NCBI GenBank assembly: GCA_903845345.1
Contig: CAIMXF010000465.1
Location: forward strand, 1 to 34,272
Direction of reading: 5' to 3'
Length of the DNA stretch: 34,272 nt
DNA from: an uncultured beta proteobacterium
GTDB lineage: Bacteria > Pseudomonadota > Gammaproteobacteria > Burkholderiales > Burkholderiaceae_C
The position numbers were made by a program, and so were the translations under genes. Positions 24,341-32,652 of the stretch are shown here, one piece after another. The number at the start of each line of letters is the position of its first letter. Position 1 is the stretch's first letter. The notes beneath the pieces were generated by a model. That model had not been told where the DNA came from and made no database searches. It saw only the letters and a list, made by a program, of their open reading frames with translations.

Positions 24341-25294
24341 TCAGGCGGTCTCGCCGCCGTCGCCGCTGGCAGCCGCGGCCGTCTTGCGGCGTGCGCGCGC
24401 GCCGAAGCGGTTGTCCGGCGCGGTGAGGGCCTGTTCGAGCAGCGTGCCCCAGGGCGCCTGGGCCTCGCGCGAGGCGACCAGGTTCTCGAACTCGGGGCCG
24501 GAGCGCGCCGGGAAGCGGTCGAGCGCGCGCTGGTCCTTCTGCGCGAAGTGCACGGTGATGCGCTTGACGGTGGCCTGGTAGATCTGCGAGACGCGCGAGG
24601 TGCTGACGCCCAGCGACTCGGCCACCTCCTCGGTGCTCATGCCGATGCCCATGTAGGCGTCGATGACCTGGCGCTCGCGCTCGGGCAGCGTCGCGAAGAA
24701 TTTCTCCAGGCGTCGCAACAGGATGGCCGTGTCGACCCGCGCCTCGACCTCGTCGTTGGGCGTGGCGGCATGGCTGCCGTGCGGCGTGTAGTGGTCGCCG
24801 TCGTCGTCGTCGTCGCTGAGGCTCTGGGTCTGGGCGGTGGACGCGGCCTGCTCCAGCTCGGCGATCTCGTTGACGTCGATGCCGCAGACCTCGCTCAGCT
24901 CGGTGAGGTTGGGCGCCTGGTCGTGGCCCTGCATCCAGCGCTCGCGGGCGATCTGGATCACCTTGAACTTGCGGCGTTGCGAGCGGCTCAACTGGTCCAT
25001 CTGGCGCAGCTCGTCGAGCATCGCGCCCTTGACACGCAATTGGGCGTAGCGCAGGAAGGCCTCGCGGCCCTCTTCGCTGTCGGGATCGCCTTCCCACTGG
25101 AAGTTCATCGCCGCCTGCGCGACGCCGATCAGGCCGGCCTGGATCAGGTCCGCCTTCTCGACGTTGGCCGGCAGCCGCCTCGACAGGGCGCTGGCCTGCT
25201 TGCGCACCCACGATTCATGGCGTGCAATCAGTGACGACGAAACACCCTGCATGGAAATCATGCACTGATCATATGCAGACAATCGCCTGTCCAT
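24341..25294 (-). CDS. Sigma-28/FliA-like RNA polymerase sigma factor
   Basis: The 317-residue product has sigma region 2 (VEKADLIQAGLIGVAQAAMNFQ, AFLRYAQLRVKGAMLDELRQMD), region 3 (FKVIQIARERW, PNLTELSEVCGIDVNEI) and region 4 (LPERERQVIDAYMGIGMSTEEVAESLGVSTSRVSQIY). Order and spacing resemble FliA. It is longer than the usual 240 residues owing to an Asp-rich insert (SDDDDDGD) between regions 3 and 4 and about 70 residues after region 4. Start is uncertain: ATG 25294 is used, with ATG 25261 or 25252 also possible. None has a strong Shine-Dalgarno. No flagellar cluster surrounds it; the only flagellar homologue here is the isolated flgH. Confidence 0.85.
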   Translation of the reverse strand: MDRRLSAYDQCMISMQGVSSSLIARHESWVRKQASALSRRLPANVEKADLIQAGLIGVAQAAMNFQWEGDPDSEEGREAFLRYAQLRVKGAMLDELRQMDQLSRSQRRKFKVIQIARERWMQGHDQAPNLTELSEVCGIDVNEIAELEQAASTAQTQSLSDDDDDGDHYTPHGSHAATPNDEVEARVDTAILLRRLEKFFATLPERERQVIDAYMGIGMSTEEVAESLGVSTSRVSQIYQATVKRITVHFAQKDQRALDRFPARSGPEFENLVASREAQAPWGTLLEQALTAPDNRFGARARRKTAAAASGDGGETA

Positions 25295-25464
25295 GGCGAT
25301 CTTTTCTGCAAACCCGGGGTCAAAACCCGTGAAGCATTGGGGGTGTGTGCGTTTTTTGCAGTGCCGGACAGGCCGGCGGTTCGCATCCGGGCCCTGTCCC
25401 GACGTCAACGGCCCCGCGGCCGCTCCGCCGATGGGCACAAACCCGCGGATGCGTCAGGGCCGTG

Positions 25465-25971
25465 TCAGGGCCAGTCGGTGCCGGCGGCCAGCACGGCCAC
25501 CGCTTCGGCGAAGCCGCGGGCGTCCTCGGCGTCGAAGCGCGCGGTGAGCGGGCTGTCCAGGTCGAACACGGCGACCAGGCGGTCGCCGACCAGCACCGGC
25601 AGCACCAGTTCCGAGTTCGACGCCGAATCGCAGGCGATGTGGCCCGGGAAGGCGTGCACGTCCTCGACCAGCTGCACCTGGCGCGTGCGCGCACACGCGC
25701 CGCACACGCCGCGCGCGAACGGGATGCGCACGCAGGCGACCTTGCCCTGGAACGGCCCGACGACCAGCTCCTCGCCGCGCGCCATGTAGAAGCCGGCCCA
25801 GTTGAGATCGGGCACCGATTGGTGGACCAGCGCCGAGAACTGTGCCAGGTTGGCCAGCCAGTCGCGCTCGCCCTCGAGGACGGAGCGGACCTGGGCGACC
25901 AGCAGGTCGTACGACGCGCGCTTGGCGTCGGGGGTGGACATGTCGAGGGTGTCGGCGACTTCGAAGCTCAT
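25465..25971 (-). CDS. msrC: Free methionine-(R)-sulfoxide reductase (GAF domain)
   Basis: The 168-residue product is a single GAF domain with the fRMsr signature. NWAGFYMARGEELVVGPFQG is followed by Cys80, Cys90 in FARGVCGACA and Cys114 in HIACDSASNSELVLPV. These correspond to the catalytic cysteines of E. coli fRMsr. It reduces free methionine-R-sulfoxide with thioredoxin, repairing oxidised methionine; trxC is in the same window. Start taken as ATG 25971. It is divergent from the transporter gene, with 229 bp between starts that show nothing else clear. Confidence 0.9.
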   Translation of the reverse strand: MSFEVADTLDMSTPDAKRASYDLLVAQVRSVLEGERDWLANLAQFSALVHQSVPDLNWAGFYMARGEELVVGPFQGKVACVRIPFARGVCGACARTRQVQLVEDVHAFPGHIACDSASNSELVLPVLVGDRLVAVFDLDSPLTARFDAEDARGFAEAVAVLAAGTDWP

Positions 25972-26200
25972 GGCGGCTGGCGGGGAATGCGGTGGAACGG
26001 ATGGCCCGATTGTCGTCGACACCGGCCGCCCGGCCGCCAGGCGCTGGCATTCATCGCCGCGGCGGAGACGGCGCGGAGCACCGGCGTGTGGCGGATCGAC
26101 GCCATGAAGCCGAGACCCTCCGCAGGCACGAACCGACGCGCTGCGCCGTGCGAGACCCTGCCTGCGCCGTCGTCGGCCGAGTCGGGGAGAATGCGCCGCG

Positions 26201-27640
26201 ATGGATCTCACCCGCACCCAGCGCTACCTGCCCTGGATCGTCGCCACGGCGCTGTTCATGGAGCAGCTCGATTCGACGATCGTCAACACCGGCATCCCGT
26301 CGATGGCCGCGAGCCTGGGGGTCACGCCGCTGAGCCTGAAGGCGGTGGTCACGAGCTACATCCTGTCGCTGGCGGTGTCGATCCCGGTCAGCGGCTGGCT
26401 GGCCGAGCGCTTCGGCAGCCGCCGCATCTTCCTGTTCGCGCTGGGGCTGTTCACGGTGTCGTCGGTGCTTTGCGGCCTGGCGCCCAACGCCAGCCTGCTC
26501 GTGGCGGCGCGCGTGCCGCAGGGCGTGGCGGCCGCGATGATGATGCCGGTCGGACGCAGCGCCGTGGTGCGCACGTTCCCGAAGTCCGACCTGCTGCGCG
26601 TGATGAACTTCATCATCATCCCGGCGCTGATCGGCCCGCTGCTGGGTCCGACGGTCGGCGGCCTGATCGTGCACTGGCTGTCGTGGCGCGACATCTTCTT
26701 CGTCAACGTGCCCGTGGGCATCGCCGCGCTGTGGCTGGGCCACAGGTACATGCCGGACTACCGCACCGAGTCGCCGCCGCCGCTGGACGTCGTCGGCCTG
26801 GTGCTGTTCGGCTCCGGCGTGGCGCTGCTGTCCTGGCTGCTGGAGGTGTTCGGCGAGCACAGCGTGCCGGCGCTGCAGATGGCGGTGCTGTTCGTGCTGT
26901 CGGTGGCGCTGCTGGCGGCCTACGGCTGGCACGCCACGCAGGTGCCGTTCCCGCTGCTGAGGCTGGGCGTGTTCAAGGTGCGTACCTTCCGCATCTCGGT
27001 GCTGGGCGGATTCGTCACCCGGCTGGGCATCGGCGGCCTGCCCTTCCTGCTGCCGCTGCTGTACCAGCTCGGGCTCGGGCTGCCGGCGTGGGAGTCGGGC
27101 CTGCTGATGATGCCGGCGGCGGCGGCGGCGATGTTCATGAAGGTGTTGTCGTCGTCGCTGCTGCGCCGGTTCGGGTATCGACAGGTGCTGGTCGTCAACA
27201 CCGTGCTGATCGCCTGCGGCATCGCCTGCTATTCGCTGATCGGGCCGGGCGCGTCGGTCTGGGCCATCGTCGGCCTCGGGCTGACCCTGGGCCTGTTCAA
27301 CTCGCTGCAGTTCTCCAGCCTGAACACCATGGCCTATGCCGACATCGACGCCGCCGACGCCTCGATGGCGAGCACGATCGCCAGCACCCTCCAGCAGATG
27401 TCGCTCAGCTTCGGCCTGGCCACGGCCTCGCTGGTGACCGTGTTCTTTCTCGCCGATCTGCCGCAGTCCGATCACCTGGCCGTCACCCGCGCGCTGCACC
27501 ACGGCTACCTGACGATGGCCGTGCTGACGCTGGCCTCGTCGCTCGCGTTCTGGTTCCTGCGCCAGAACGACGGCGAGAGCGTGAGCAAGGGCGCCCCGGC
27601 GCCGCATGCGGGCGAACCGCGACAGTCGGAACTGTCCTGA
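26201..27640 (+). CDS. DHA2-family MFS multidrug transporter
   Basis: The 479-residue product has about 13-14 membrane helices, typical of the EmrB/QacA (DHA2) drug:H+ antiporters. Early motif D1 LDSTIVNTGIPSMAASLG, motif A GWLAERFGSRRIF and motif C-like IIIPALIGPLLGPTVGG are present. It probably exports drugs, acids or a metabolite across the inner membrane. No EmrA-type adaptor gene is adjacent, so its export is likely single-component. The ATG at 26201 is preceded by a GGGGAG stretch at slightly long spacing. A hairpin with a T-tract lies about 160 bp downstream. Confidence 0.92.
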   Translation: MDLTRTQRYLPWIVATALFMEQLDSTIVNTGIPSMAASLGVTPLSLKAVVTSYILSLAVSIPVSGWLAERFGSRRIFLFALGLFTVSSVLCGLAPNASLLVAARVPQGVAAAMMMPVGRSAVVRTFPKSDLLRVMNFIIIPALIGPLLGPTVGGLIVHWLSWRDIFFVNVPVGIAALWLGHRYMPDYRTESPPPLDVVGLVLFGSGVALLSWLLEVFGEHSVPALQMAVLFVLSVALLAAYGWHATQVPFPLLRLGVFKVRTFRISVLGGFVTRLGIGGLPFLLPLLYQLGLGLPAWESGLLMMPAAAAAMFMKVLSSSLLRRFGYRQVLVVNTVLIACGIACYSLIGPGASVWAIVGLGLTLGLFNSLQFSSLNTMAYADIDAADASMASTIASTLQQMSLSFGLATASLVTVFFLADLPQSDHLAVTRALHHGYLTMAVLTLASSLAFWFLRQNDGESVSKGAPAPHAGEPRQSELS

Positions 27641-27803
27641 AATCGGCCGCTTCTCCTACAAACGACGCGTCCGGATCCCAGGAGAATACAAGGCATCCGA
27701 AGTACGAAACCGGCCGCAAATTGGGCGGAACGATGGGAACCCGTCACCCAGTACTCGCAGGAAACCGTCGTCTTGATCCTGAGTCCTGACGCCCGGAAGA
27801 TGT

Positions 27804-27841
27804 TGCCCGCCTCCAGCGATGGACGCGGGCATTGTCTTTTT
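27804..27841 (+). terminator. Rho-independent terminator-like hairpin
   Basis: TGCCCGC pairs with GCGGGCA (27804-27810 with 27825-27831), with an inner TCCA/TGGA pairing after one C-C mismatch. A GCGA loop tops the stem and the T-rich TTGTCTTTTT follows. It points in the direction of the transporter gene, 163 bp after its stop codon, and ends at the convergent stop codon of the next gene. Confidence 0.7.
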
Positions 27842-28161
27842 CAGGATTCGCTTTTCCACCTGGGGCGATCCCACTCGAGCAGCTCCGCGAGCCGCTTGAT
27901 GATCCATTCGCCCTCGTTCGGCGGCACCGGTGCGTCCTCGCCCATCAGGCCCGCGTGCAGTTTCTCCAGCACGTCGGACTCGGTGATGCCCAATTGCCAC
28001 TGCAGCGTCTGCGCGCGTTCGACCAGCATCGTGGCGAGCGCCTCGCAGAATTCGTAGCGCCGGGTGATCGTCTCGCGGGTCGCGCTCGGCCGCGTGCGCC
28101 CGGGTTCGACGAACAACGCGATGAACGACGGCGGGATCTCGATCTGGTTCTCGTCTGACAT
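27841..28161 (-). CDS. Conserved hypothetical protein
   Basis: The 106-residue product is hydrophilic and mostly helical, with no signal peptide or membrane segment. It begins MSDENQIEIPPSFIALFVEPG and continues with an R/E-rich helical stretch (TRETITRRYEFCEALATMLVERA), a short linker and a Trp-containing end (LAELLEWDRPRW). Similar short proteins seem common in Burkholderiales, sometimes labelled ATPase with chaperone activity, but no ATPase motif is visible. No function is assigned. ATG 28161 is used. The gene is divergent from the DedA-rhodanese gene. Confidence 0.7.
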   Translation of the reverse strand: MSDENQIEIPPSFIALFVEPGRTRPSATRETITRRYEFCEALATMLVERAQTLQWQLGITESDVLEKLHAGLMGEDAPVPPNEGEWIIKRLAELLEWDRPRWKSES

Positions 28162-28273
28162 GGCGGGATTGTCGCCGCACGCGCCTGCGTGCTACAGCCC
28201 TGCGCCGAAAGTGTCTCGCGCGGGCCTGTATCCTTCGAACCATCGTCGTTTCCCTCGTGCGCCCCGCTCCGCC

Positions 28274-29272
28274 ATGCGCGACCTGATCCCCCTCCTCATC
28301 GCCCACGGCGCCCTGATCGTGTTCGCGATCACGCTGGCCGCACGCGTGGGCGCGCCGGTGCCGGCCGCGCCGTTGCTGGTGGTGGCCGGGGGCGTGGCGA
28401 TGGCCGGGCAGATCTCGCTGACCGTCTGCGTGGTGGCTTCGGTGATCGCCAACGTGCTGGGCGACGCCGTCTGGTACCAGGCCGGACGCTGGCGCGGGCA
28501 TCGCGTGATGAAGCTGCTGTGCCGCATCTCGCTGTCGCCCGACACCTGCGTGCGCCAGAGCGAAGGCATCCTGTCCAAGTGGGGCGGCAGCTCGCTGATC
28601 GCCGCCAAGTTCCTGCCCGGCATCTCCGTCGTGGCCGCGCCGATGGCGGGCGCGCTGGGCATGTCGTGGAAGCGCTTCCTGAGCTACGACATCGGCGCCT
28701 CGCTGATCTGGACGCTCGTGTTCCTGGCGATCGGGGTCGTCTTCGCGGGCCAGATCGTGGTCGTGCTCGATTTCATGACGCAGTTCGGCACCATCGCCGC
28801 GGTCGCGGTGGTCATCGTGCTCTCCACGACGATCATCGTCCGCTACCTGCGCCGCCGCTGGATGCTCAGCGACCGCTATGCGCCGCGCATCGCCGTCAAC
28901 GAGCTGCGCGAGCTGATCCGCCGCGGCGAGGCGCCGATCGTGATCGACGTGCGCTCGTCGGTGGCGATGCTGCAGGACGGCCGCCGCGTGCCCGGGGCGA
29001 TCGTCGCCACGCTGGCCCAGTTGCCGACGACCGCCGTCGATCTTCCGCGCGACCGCGAAGTGGTGCTGTACTGCAACTGCCCCAACGAGGTGTCGGCCCT
29101 GCGCGGGGTGCGCATCCTGGCCGACCTCGGCCACCATCGCGCCCGCGCGCTGCACGGCGGGCTCGACGCGTGGCTGGAAGTCGAGGCCGTGTCGCCGCTG
29201 GGGCAACTCCCGGCCTCGATCGATCAGAGCCCGATGTCGCCGATGGCCTTCGGCTCGGAGAGCGCGCGCTGA
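28274..29272 (+). CDS. DedA-family membrane protein fused to a rhodanese domain
   Basis: The 332-residue product has a DedA/VTT membrane domain (residues 5-195; AAKFLPGISVVAAPMAGALGMSWKRFLSYD is the family core). A cytoplasmic rhodanese domain follows (about 210-310). The rhodanese loop reads YCNCPNEVSA with Cys267 and Cys269, where classical enzymes have C-x5-R; this CxCPNE form is usual in DedA fusions. It may move sulfur or sense thiols at the membrane; DedA proteins support lipid carrier recycling. Start ATG 28274 is preceded by no strong Shine-Dalgarno. Its last 49 bp overlap the end of the convergent catalase-like gene. Confidence 0.88.
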   Translation: MRDLIPLLIAHGALIVFAITLAARVGAPVPAAPLLVVAGGVAMAGQISLTVCVVASVIANVLGDAVWYQAGRWRGHRVMKLLCRISLSPDTCVRQSEGILSKWGGSSLIAAKFLPGISVVAAPMAGALGMSWKRFLSYDIGASLIWTLVFLAIGVVFAGQIVVVLDFMTQFGTIAAVAVVIVLSTTIIVRYLRRRWMLSDRYAPRIAVNELRELIRRGEAPIVIDVRSSVAMLQDGRRVPGAIVATLAQLPTTAVDLPRDREVVLYCNCPNEVSALRGVRILADLGHHRARALHGGLDAWLEVEAVSPLGQLPASIDQSPMSPMAFGSESAR

Positions 29273-30333
29273 TTCTTGTCGGCGCGGAAGCGCTGCGCCG
29301 CCTCGTAGGCGCCCTTGCGAACGCGCATCACGCCGCCGAGCGGACGGTGCGCGGCCACGCCGTGCCACGGGCTGAACGCCAGGCCTTCGTCGATCGAGCG
29401 GGCGCGCGCGTCGCTCCATGACGCCTGCGCGCCCATCACGATGCGCGCCACCGGCACGTACGGGCTGAGCTCCTCGTCCCAGACGACGCTGGCGTCCTCG
29501 ATGGGCATCTCGCCCAGGTCGGTGCACAGCTGCACGCACAGCTCCCATTCGCCGCCCTGCTCCTCGAAGTACGCGGCGACGGCCTCGCGCAGCCCGTCCG
29601 GCTTGTGCCTGAGGTCGACGGGTTCCTTGAACAACGCCTTCAGCGACGGCGATGCCGGCCGCACGCAGATCTTGCCGAAGTACTCGCCGAACAGCACCGG
29701 CACCTGCGTGTAGTAGGTCTCTCCCAGCGGATTGGTCTCGGGATGGCCGCCCAGCGCGGTCAGCGTCGCGCTCTTGCCTCCGACGGCCTCGACCGCCTTC
29801 TCGAGCCCGCGCAAGGCCGCGGACAGCGCCTGCTTGGCGCCTTCGGCCTTGTCGGTGGTGGATGCCAGCAGCTTCAGGTTCTTGGCGAACGACCTGGCGT
29901 CGGGCTTGTTGAAGGCCGGGCCCTCGACCATCACGAAGTCCTGCGTGACGTCGCCTTCGGTGCCGGGCAGGCGCTCGCCTTCGACGCCGATGATCTTGAT
30001 GGACATGGCGCGCGGGGTGGAGATGTCGTCGGGCAGGATGTCGCCCGGCGTGGTCGACAGCCGCATCACCACCGGCAGCGTGCCGGGACGCGCGAAGATG
30101 CCTTGCGCCAGCTCGGGCGGCAGGTTGGCCGGGATGCGCAGTTCGCCCGCCAGCAGGCCATGGCTCTTGGCGTGCACGCTGCGGATGGCCTTCCCGCCGT
30201 CGGCATAGGTCTTCTCCTGGATGCGGTGCATCTGCTCGTTGATGTCGGCCAGCGTCTGGGCTTCCTCCGCATCGGGATGCTCGTAGGCGGGCGAAAAGCG
30301 CAGCGGCGCGACGGTGGCGAGCGGGGAAGGCAT
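29224..30333 (-). CDS. Catalase-family heme protein
   Basis: The 369-residue product belongs to the catalase-like family of short catalase-related peroxidases. The distal His segment is VHAKSHGLLAGELRI. The segment RPGTLPVVMRLS, then TPRAMSIKIIGVEG and VTQDFVMVEGPAFN are the core strands. It is shorter than true monofunctional catalases. It probably decomposes peroxides or acts as a heme peroxidase. No signal peptide is seen. ATG 30333 is chosen over upstream codons because of an AGGAG Shine-Dalgarno 8 bp ahead. It lies 63 bp after trxC on the same strand, suggesting a peroxide-response operon. Confidence 0.87.
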   Translation of the reverse strand: MPSPLATVAPLRFSPAYEHPDAEEAQTLADINEQMHRIQEKTYADGGKAIRSVHAKSHGLLAGELRIPANLPPELAQGIFARPGTLPVVMRLSTTPGDILPDDISTPRAMSIKIIGVEGERLPGTEGDVTQDFVMVEGPAFNKPDARSFAKNLKLLASTTDKAEGAKQALSAALRGLEKAVEAVGGKSATLTALGGHPETNPLGETYYTQVPVLFGEYFGKICVRPASPSLKALFKEPVDLRHKPDGLREAVAAYFEEQGGEWELCVQLCTDLGEMPIEDASVVWDEELSPYVPVARIVMGAQASWSDARARSIDEGLAFSPWHGVAAHRPLGGVMRVRKGAYEAAQRFRADKNQRALSEPKAIGDIGL

Positions 30334-30396
30334 GGGGACGACTCCTGGCGATGGGATGAGCTCCCGGACCGGCAATCGCCGTTCCGTGCCAGCGCC

Positions 30397-30831
30397 TCAG
30401 GCCGGCGCGCGTGCGAGCTGCGACTTCGTCCACGCGGCGATGTCCGCCGCCGACGACGCCCCCGAGCGCCGCGCGATTTCCTTGCCGCCCTTGAACAGCA
30501 CCAGCGTCGGGATGCTGCGGATGCCGTACGCCGCGCTGGCCTGCTGCGCGGCGTCGCTGTCGACCTTGGCGAAGCGCACCTCGGGCATCGCCTGCGCGGC
30601 GGCGGCGAAATGCGGCGCCATCTGGCGGCACGGGCCACACCAGGCGGCCCAGAAGTCGACCAGCACCGGCGCCTCGGTGGCGCGGATGAACTTCGGGAAG
30701 ACGGCTTCGGCGATGTCCACCGGCCTGGCCTCCCTCAACGCGGTGCCGCATTTCGCGCAGACGGGCTCGTCGTCGAGACGATCCTCGGGGACGCGATTCG
30801 TGGTGGCACAGTGAGGACAGACGAGCAGCAT
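30397..30831 (-). CDS. trxC: Thioredoxin 2 (TrxC)
   Basis: The 144-residue product has the zinc-binding N-terminus of thioredoxin 2, with Cys5-x2-Cys8 and Cys25-x2-Cys28. A thioredoxin domain follows with the redox motif WCGPC (Cys65 and Cys68) and the cis-proline segment IRSIPTLVLFKGG. It reduces disulfides in the cytoplasm and is induced by oxidative stress in other species. The ATG at 30831 follows an AAGGA. Neighbours on the same strand are an OmpR-type regulator 50 bp upstream and the catalase-like gene downstream. Confidence 0.95.
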   Translation of the reverse strand: MLLVCPHCATTNRVPEDRLDDEPVCAKCGTALREARPVDIAEAVFPKFIRATEAPVLVDFWAAWCGPCRQMAPHFAAAAQAMPEVRFAKVDSDAAQQASAAYGIRSIPTLVLFKGGKEIARRSGASSAADIAAWTKSQLARAPA

Positions 30832-30881
30832 GGCAGTTCCTTGGTTCGCGCGGGCTGTGGCGTCCGCGGCGAACGGCAGGC

Positions 30882-31637
30882 CTAGCGGGCGAGTTCGGCC
30901 GTGAACTGGTAGCCTCGCCCTCTTACCGTGCGGATGAATTGCGGATTCTCAAGCGACTCGCGCAACTTGGCGCGCAGGCGCGACACGGCCAGGTCGATGC
31001 TGCGCTCGTTGCTTTCGCTGGCGGCGCTGCGCGTCATCTCGACCAGCTGGCCGCGGCTGAGCACCTCGCCCGGATGCTCGGCGAAGGCCGCCAGCAACCG
31101 GTATTCGACGTTGGACAGCGACAGCCCGATGCCCTCGGGGCTGATCAGCATGCGGTTGCGCCAGTCGATCTGCCAGCCGCCGAAGCCGCGCGTGCCCAGG
31201 CCGACGTTGGGCTCGAAGCGCGGCGGCGCCGATCCCTCGGACGACGCCGTCTCGCCCGGGGCGGCGGCGAGCGCGCCGGAGCTGCGCCGCATCAGCGCGT
31301 GGATGCGCGCCAGCAGCTCGCGCGGCTCGAAGGGCTTGGCGACATAGTCGTCGGCGCCCATCTCGAGGCCCAGCACGCGGCTGATCGGATCGCCCTGGGC
31401 CGTGAGCATGATGACCGGCATCCTGGAGTGCATGCGCAGGTCGCGGCACAGCTCGATGCCGTCGCCGTCGGGCAGCATCAGGTCGAGCAGCACGATGTCG
31501 ATGCCGCCGCGCTGGAGTTCGCGCCGCATCGCGGCGGCGCTGTCGGCCAGGCGGGCCGTGAGCCCGTAGCGCGTGAGGTGGTCTCCGACGAGTTCGCGCA
31601 GCGCGGGGTCGTCGTCGACGATGAGGCAGGTGATCAT
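30882..31637 (-). CDS. OmpR/PhoB-family response regulator
   Basis: The 251-residue product has a receiver domain (residues 1-118; DDD acidic pocket, phosphoacceptor Asp52 in LLDLMLPDGDG, Thr79, Lys101 in VAKPF). A Gly/Ser/Pro-rich linker leads to a winged-helix DNA-binding domain (about 160-250) ending in FIRTVRGRGYQF. No histidine kinase is adjacent, so it is an orphan. Being first in a possible operon with trxC and the catalase-like gene, it may control redox functions, but its targets are unknown. The linker is longer than usual. Confidence 0.92.
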   Translation of the reverse strand: MITCLIVDDDPALRELVGDHLTRYGLTARLADSAAAMRRELQRGGIDIVLLDLMLPDGDGIELCRDLRMHSRMPVIMLTAQGDPISRVLGLEMGADDYVAKPFEPRELLARIHALMRRSSGALAAAPGETASSEGSAPPRFEPNVGLGTRGFGGWQIDWRNRMLISPEGIGLSLSNVEYRLLAAFAEHPGEVLSRGQLVEMTRSAASESNERSIDLAVSRLRAKLRESLENPQFIRTVRGRGYQFTAELAR

Positions 31638-31909
31638 TCGGCAGGCAGGTAACGGGAGGCGACGCGCAGCAGCATAGCTCGCGCCGCCGTGCGTGTCATG
31701 CCGCTACCGTGCTGCCAAACATCGCAAACCCGACATAAAGGAAAGCGTCCTCGCCGGCAATGGCGAAGCCGCGTCCATGTCCAGCAAGCGTCGAGCCGGG
31801 GGCACCGGCAAAGGGCGCAGGCACGCGGCAGGCGCGCCCGGCCGCTGCTCGCTCAGGCCGCGGCGGCCTCGGGGGCAGCCCGCGGTGCGCCGCAGGCAGA
31901 GCCGTCGCG

Positions 31910-32623
31910 TCACCACACCGACAGGCCGTCCGTCAGCAGCTTCTGCAGCCAGCTGCGCGACGCCGTGTCCGCGGTGCCGCCGGCGCCCACGAGTTCGGTC
32001 CTGGCGTCCGCCACGTCGCCCGAGGCGACGATGCCGCCTGCCTTGATGTCCAGCGGATTGACCACGCCCGAGAAGCGCAGCGTGTTGAGCGTGCCGTTGA
32101 ACGACATGCTGCGTTCGCCGGCCACCACGAGGTTGCCGTTGGACAGCACGTTGACCACGTAGGCCGAGATGCGCGCCTGGAACGTGGATGTGTTCTGCGA
32201 GTTGCCCTTGCCGGTGAACGAGTCGCTGCCGGTGGCGGTGGCGTTCATGTTGGCCAGGCCCTTCAGCAGCGAGCCGAGGCTGTTGGAGTCCATGCCCGGG
32301 CCCTTGGACGTCACCGAGTTGTCGCGGCTGTTGACGCTGTTGACCACGCTGCTGGCGTTGAGGCTTTCCGAGATGTCGATCTTGATCGTGTCGCCGATCG
32401 CCTGCGGCTTGCGCTGGTCGGAGAACAGCGCGACGTTGTTCATGTTGCCGCGGTAGATGCCGCCGGTGACGGTGCGCTCCGCGTACGACGGCGGCGGCAC
32501 CGGGCGCACCGAGACCGGGCCCTGCACGAGTTGCGTGGGCGAGGCGCAGCCGCCGAGGACGCCGGCAACGGCCAGCGCGCACAGGGCCGCCAGGCGGCGG
32601 AAGGACGAAGCGAAGCGGTTCAC
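31910..32623 (-). CDS. flgH: Isolated FlgH-type flagellar L-ring lipoprotein
   Basis: The 237-residue product has a lipoprotein signal with lipobox LGGC (Cys26). The FlgH domain follows, with segments IYRGNMNNVALFSDQRKPQA, IGDTIKIDISESLNASS, DSFTGKGNSQNTSTFQ, VLSNGNLVVAGERSM, FSGVVNPLDIKAG and VADARTELVG. FlgH forms the outer-membrane L-ring of the flagellar basal body. The start is GTG at 32623, with AAGGA 7 bp before it. It lies 29 bp after a lipoprotein gene and apart from flgG or flgI, so it may be a second copy. Function in a flagellum is likely by homology but not shown. Confidence 0.9.
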   Translation of the reverse strand: MNRFASSFRRLAALCALAVAGVLGGCASPTQLVQGPVSVRPVPPPSYAERTVTGGIYRGNMNNVALFSDQRKPQAIGDTIKIDISESLNASSVVNSVNSRDNSVTSKGPGMDSNSLGSLLKGLANMNATATGSDSFTGKGNSQNTSTFQARISAYVVNVLSNGNLVVAGERSMSFNGTLNTLRFSGVVNPLDIKAGGIVASGDVADARTELVGAGGTADTASRSWLQKLLTDGLSVW

Positions 32624-32652
32624 GCGGATTCCTTGTTCGGTCTCGAGGGCGA

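Noticed and set aside
27656-30751. 1031-residue minus-strand open frame
   Set aside because: It crosses several genes in a shifted frame or antisense and has no coherent domain.
31855-31869. AGGCCG/CGGCCT hairpin downstream of flgH
   Set aside because: It has only a 6-bp stem, lies 40 bp past the stop and lacks a T-tract; common by chance in DNA this GC-rich.
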